Shown in pieces: positions 59,880-64,000 of a stretch of 64,000 bases of DNA. Source of the DNA: Cryptomeria japonica (taxonomy: Eukaryota; Streptophyta; Pinopsida; Cupressales; Cupressaceae); assembly GCF_030272615.1 (NCBI RefSeq), contig NC_081414.1:812919069-812983068 (forward strand). Reading direction: 5' to 3'. Position 1 is the first letter of the stretch, and the number at the start of each line of letters is the position of its first letter. The notes beneath the pieces are model-generated. The model saw only the letters and a list, made by a program, of their open reading frames with translations, was not told where the DNA came from and did no database searches. The position numbers and the translations under genes were made by a program.

Positions 59880-62325
59880 TCTCTATCATTGATGCAATTA
59901 CTTCACAAGCTCTCTAAATACATGTTATTCTTTCCACTTCCATAAGTGAAACAACCCTTGATACACCTCATGACAAGCTATATATTGTGTTGCTTCCTAA
60001 TTTGTTTGAGGTCACATCTTCCATGTTGGAAGATTTTGATAAATTTATGTCAGAAACCCAAGTTCCTCCTCAAGTTTCTAATGCTAATTCTAATCCACCC
60101 ACTATTGTCACCTCAGATCCACCTACTATTACTACCAACATATAGTCTCAGGAGTTGGCAACTCAAGTGCTAACTACTAGAGTAGATGAAGATGCTTCTT
60201 TACCACCATGGCTGGTGTCCAATGTTGCTAAGAGGAAGAAGTAAGCCATCTCTCTTGATGACTTTGATTTCAGTCAATTGGTACTAGTTAAGCCCAAAGT
60301 TACAAAAAAGCCCAAGACTTTATCCACATTGAGAATAGACCCATCCAAAGACAAGTATATAGAAATGACCATTCCTCCTTCTAACATAGATTTGGACAAA
60401 GTACATGATACTGATTATATCATTAAGATAATTGATTTGGGCAAGCAAACACATCAAGGTACAATTGATGATCAAATGGTTTTCTCTAAATATCATGTCA
60501 ATCATCTCTTCCATTTGGAGGATGTTATAAGGAGATGTTGCAAACACAAAATCTCTTGGAATCCCAAGAAGTCAGTTTTTGGTGTTACCGAAGGTAAGCT
60601 TCTTGGTCACATTGCTTCTAAAGAAGGGATCAAAATTGATCTCGAAAGAGTTAATTCAATCCAGAGTTTATCTCTACCTATCAGCAAGATAGCAGTTCCC
60701 TCATTCTTCAGGAAGGTAAATTTTCTCTGAAGACTCATTCTACATTTTGCTGAAAAGACACGTCACATAGTAGATATGATGAAAGGAAAAATAGTTTTCC
60801 AATGGAATTCTGAAGGTAAAGCAACTTTCAATGAAGTTAAAGAGGCTATTGCTCATGCTCTAGTTTTGGTTTGTCCTAATTACACTCAAGATTTTAATAT
60901 ATAGCTATTCTTTAGAGCATACTATGTCCTCTATTCTCATGCAGAAAAATCAAGAGGGGATAGAATCTCCTATAGCTTTCATGAGTTTTCCTCTAAAATC
61001 TCATGAGTTCAAGTAATATCAAATGGAAAGACATGCTTATGTTGTAGTCAAAGTAGATAAATAGTTCGAGTTTTACATCTTGAATTCACATACCCTCATT
61101 TTGGTCCTTGATACTGCAATAATATCAATTCTTACTCAGTAGGAATTTGGTACCAAAAGGGGCAATTGGATTGCCAAAATTGAAGAATATGATCTTGAGG
61201 CTAGACATATGAATAGTTTTCATGGGAAAGGTTTATGTCAGCTTATGTTTGAGAATGGTTCATCTCACTCATGAGACAAAGCTAATGAAATTCTAGAGTC
61301 TTTACCAGCGGTGTTGTTTGTCAACACTATAGATGAGTGGTATTCCAATATTGCTCATTTCCTCACATATGGTGATTGTCCTCCATATTTGAGTTACAGG
61401 GAAAAAAGAAATGTCAAAATCAAAGTTACAAACTTTGTCATTTGGGACAATTGTTTATATAAAAAGAACATTGACAGTGTTTTCTTGACATGTGTTGATA
61501 AAGAATAACAGGTGAAGTTATTAGAATCCTTTCATAACTTAGCTTGTGGTGGTAATTTCTCTGCACCTGTGATAGCTCATTAAATTTTGAGAGCTAGGTA
61601 CTATTGGCCTACACTTTTCAAGGATGTATACAAATGGGTACGCAAATATGATCTTTGTCAACAGTTTGTTGGAAAGTAAAAGATTGCAGCTCTTCATCTT
61701 AAGCCTGTTGTTATTGATGAGTCTTTCAAATAGTGGAGTATAGATTTCATTAATGTAATTAATCCATCCTACAATATAGGACATACTTATGTTCTTATAG
61801 CTATGGATTATTTTACCAAATGGGTTGAAGCTATTTTAGTAAGGCATGCTACTTCAAAAGTGGTATGTCAGTTCTCGAAAGAAAATATTATTTATAGATT
61901 TGGAATTCTCAATAAGATTGTGGCAGATAATGCAACTACATTTTCCTCATATGAAGTTACCCAATTTTTCTTTGAGTATAGGATCACTCTTGCACATTCA
62001 TTCGACTATTATCCTCAAGGTAATGGTCAGGTGGAATCTAGTAACAAGAACTTGGTGAGTATCATGAGGAAGCTTGTTGATGATAATCAATTATTATGGT
62101 ACAAGGCTTTATTTGATCCTTTGTGTGTTGGTCACATTACTCCTAAGAGAGCTAATGGTATGTCTCCTTTTTAGTTTCTATATGGTCTCAATGTTGAAAT
62201 TCCCATTACTTTAGAATTATCTACTCTAAAGTTGGCAAAAGTAGTTGAGGATGAGACTTATGTTGATGCTCTAGATAAAAGAATTATGTTTCTCACTCAA
62301 TTGGAGGAACATCATGTTGGATATT
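59880..62325 (+). pseudogene. Ty3/Gypsy gag-pol remnant with RT core deleted
   Basis: The first part (59880-60470) is a Gag-like or linker frame (EVTSSMLEDFDKFMSETQ, LDDFDFSQLVLVKPK). Without any RT motifs 1-5 or YxDD it passes at about 60490 into the RT end (HLEDVIRRCCKHKISWNPKK, GKLLGHIASKEGIKID), so the core was lost by internal deletion. RNase H pieces follow (60780-61200: FQWNSEGKATFNEVKEAI, then KIEEYDLEARHM). The integrase follows (61311-62174) with CPPYLSYREKR, ARYYWPTLFKDVYKWV, MDYFTKWVEA, IVADNATTFSSYE and PQGNGQVESSNKNL, which keeps D, D and E. Many stops are present. The sequence is cut at 62325-62330 by an LTR fragment. Confidence 0.8.
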
Positions 62326-62330
62326 GATAG

Positions 62331-63136
62331 TGCTAGGATATGTTGTTGTCATTGATGTCAACATATTCTTGTGTTTTGTGTTGCAAAGAGTTGTTTTGTG
62401 TTCCGGTGATTGCTAAGAATTGATTTGGATTTGTGGTTCAGTATGAAGTATCTCTAGTGTCTCTATTTCAATCCTTATTTGTTTCAGTGATCCAAAATTT
62501 TACTTGATCATATCATTTGATCTAGTTTGAGGTTTGGTCAGTATGTTAAGTGGCTGACAAAGTCTAGTGTTTGATCTGTTGTGCTCCGGTATGATCATAT
62601 CTTTGGTTGCAGATTTGGGAGAGTGTTTTGTATGTTCATATGTATCTTCATTTCATATGGTTCATGATTTGGTGCACCGAAATCTATCTTTCTTATCTGA
62701 GTCATTGTTGTTATGTGTTCTTGAGTGTTAGCATGTTGATCGATGAAGATTTGAATAAGTGGTGTTGGTGTAGCTATTGTGGATAGTTTTAACGTGCTTG
62801 TTGGTTTTTCCTAATCATGTCCTATTTGTCTTGGTGGTCCACATTGATTATTGTGTGAATTCTTGATGATATTTTTGGTCTGGTGACATTTTTCATGTTA
62901 TGCGGTATTTTGGTGGTGTAACGTGTTGCGGTTGGTCTTGGTGAGATTTTTGGAGGTGATGAGTGTTTGGAGATTTTATTTAGGTCTATGTTATGCTATC
63001 TATGTCATTGTATTAGTCTAGTGGTTGATTTGTGTATCAGGTGATGTAAATTTGTAATTAGGTGTTAATTTTATGGTCGACCTTGTAGTCAAGGTTGATG
63101 ATTTGTATAAATGGGTGTAGTGTTCATGTAATTTGG
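62331..63136 (+). repeat. LTR fragment, Copia-like start
   Basis: Immediately after the Gypsy integrase tail the sequence changes to TGCTAGGATATG, then TTGTCATTGATGTCAA (62346-62361), the same 16-mer as near the start of the LTRs at 4215 and 14000. A TATA box TATAAATG lies at 63106-63113. Soon after it a reverse-oriented LTR begins, so only this LTR's 5' part is present or it is interrupted. No second copy is in the window. Confidence 0.55.
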
Positions 63137-64000
63137 TGTAAAGTGGAAAATTGAACCCTAGTGACTCCCTACCTAAGAGAGAGAACGGAAGTCACTAGGA
63201 TGATTTTCACTTGGGAGAAATTTACATTCAAAAGAGGGGCTTGAATCCACTAGATCCAAATCTAAGGGAAACAAGGATGTGAATTCCAAGTGGATTGCAA
63301 GGGTTGAAGTGTGATTTTCCCTCTTTTGTAAATGATAAAGTTGACTTGTTGACCATGTGGAAAAGAGAGAGAAATGAGTGAAATGAGGGGCTACTAGTTC
63401 AGGATTGCATTGTAACTTTGCATCTAAGCTAATTAGACTGATACGGATCTGCCCTGCAAATTTGGAGAAAAGTTGTTAGGACCATGGCAGGAATGTACAT
63501 GATCCTCCACAAAATCTGGAAAACAAAAAGGGTTCTTCCATCTCTACAAATGAATCCCAAGCCTGCAATTATAGTTGTGCACCTAGAACCTACACACATA
63601 AAAGAGAGGAAAAGTGAGTTGTGGATAGGGGTTTGCCTTAGTCAAACCTCGATTGAGGAATCAACCTTGAAAGAAAGTAATTGCAAATGCTTGAATTTAA
63701 ACAATGGAAATGTATACCTTATAGATCTGCAACTTGTTGATGATGATTGCTTTGCTTCTTGAATGTAAATCACAAGTGTTGCATGAAATGTCATGTAACA
63801 TGATAAAACCCTAACACATACACATGCTTGCAAATGAATGTTGTAATGTTTCTCCCATGGATGAATGAAGAAGACTTGAATGCTTGAATGCTTGAATGCT
63901 TGATGATATATATCTTCACCTATGCTTGCTTATCATCCCTTTTCTTGAAATTTACCTCTCATTCCTCCTTATGTAAATGAGAAAACCAACTCCCTTTTAT
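63137..64000 (-). repeat. Reverse-oriented LTR related to that of the RT-less element
   Basis: Read on the minus strand this follows the LTR at 47116-48334 in the same order. It starts TGTAAAG (plus strand), then GAACCCTAG; TTTACATTCAAAAGAGGGG is near 63223 and CCCTCTTTTGTAAA near 63321; GCTTGAATGCTTGAATGC repeats near 63870. Substitutions and indels are many, so it is a diverged family member. The outer end lies beyond the right edge. Confidence 0.7.

Overview
The window is a stretch of plant nuclear DNA made almost entirely of retrotransposons inserted into one another. I found no convincing single-copy host gene, no tRNA or rRNA gene and no bacterial-type operon. The low gene density, long LTRs, Ty1/Copia, Ty3/Gypsy and L1-type families, initiator-Met-tRNA-like primer sites and heavy decay of reading frames point to a land plant with a very large genome. 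A gymnosperm or conifer is my guess, as an inference only.

Layout. (1) 1-6492: a gag-only, Copia-like LTR element whose 5' LTR runs off the left edge. It sits in the leader of a decayed plus-strand Ty3/Gypsy element. (2) 6493-13999, resuming at 27749: that Gypsy element, with gag, protease, RT, two RNase H regions and integrase recognisable through many stops and frameshifts. (3) 14000-27743: a minus-strand Copia element with target duplication AAAAT, inserted just after the Gypsy integrase. (4) 20926-27422: a 6.5-kb minus-strand insertion with target duplication GATAG inside the 5' LTR of that Copia element. It carries one long, broken reading frame of unknown family, and I could not find its LTRs. 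(5) 28-30.4 kb: low-information AT-rich DNA and a decayed coiled-coil reading frame. (6) 30407-41116: a second minus-strand Copia element, truncated inside RT. Its single 5' LTR is split by (7) 35113-40803, a gag-only LTR element with target duplication GGAAA, four CCHC knuckles and a second ORF of unknown family. (8) 42474-58420: a minus-strand L1-type LINE with 15-bp target duplications, split inside its endonuclease by (9) 47116-54948, an LTR element with target duplication GTTTC that keeps one intact 1147-codon gag/protease-like ORF but has no RT. (10) 58549-59839: an array of about 18 imperfect palindromes spaced roughly 47-62 bp apart. (11) 59880-62325: an internally deleted Gypsy gag/pol remnant. 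It is cut by an LTR fragment (62331-63136), which is followed by a reverse-oriented LTR (63137-64000) related to element 9.

How it fits together. At least three elements (1-6492, 35113-40803, 47116-54948) keep LTRs and Gag-type coding regions but no polymerase. They would have needed enzymes from Copia or Gypsy relatives like the decayed ones beside them. Several insertion boundaries are exact: TG...CA ends plus matching 5-bp duplications, and for the LINE a poly(A) tract plus a 15-bp duplication, so the order of insertion can be read directly. The items most worth following up are the palindrome array, the unknown ORF of the 20926-27422 insertion, the second ORF of the 35113-40803 element and the intact RT-less ORF at 49509-52952.
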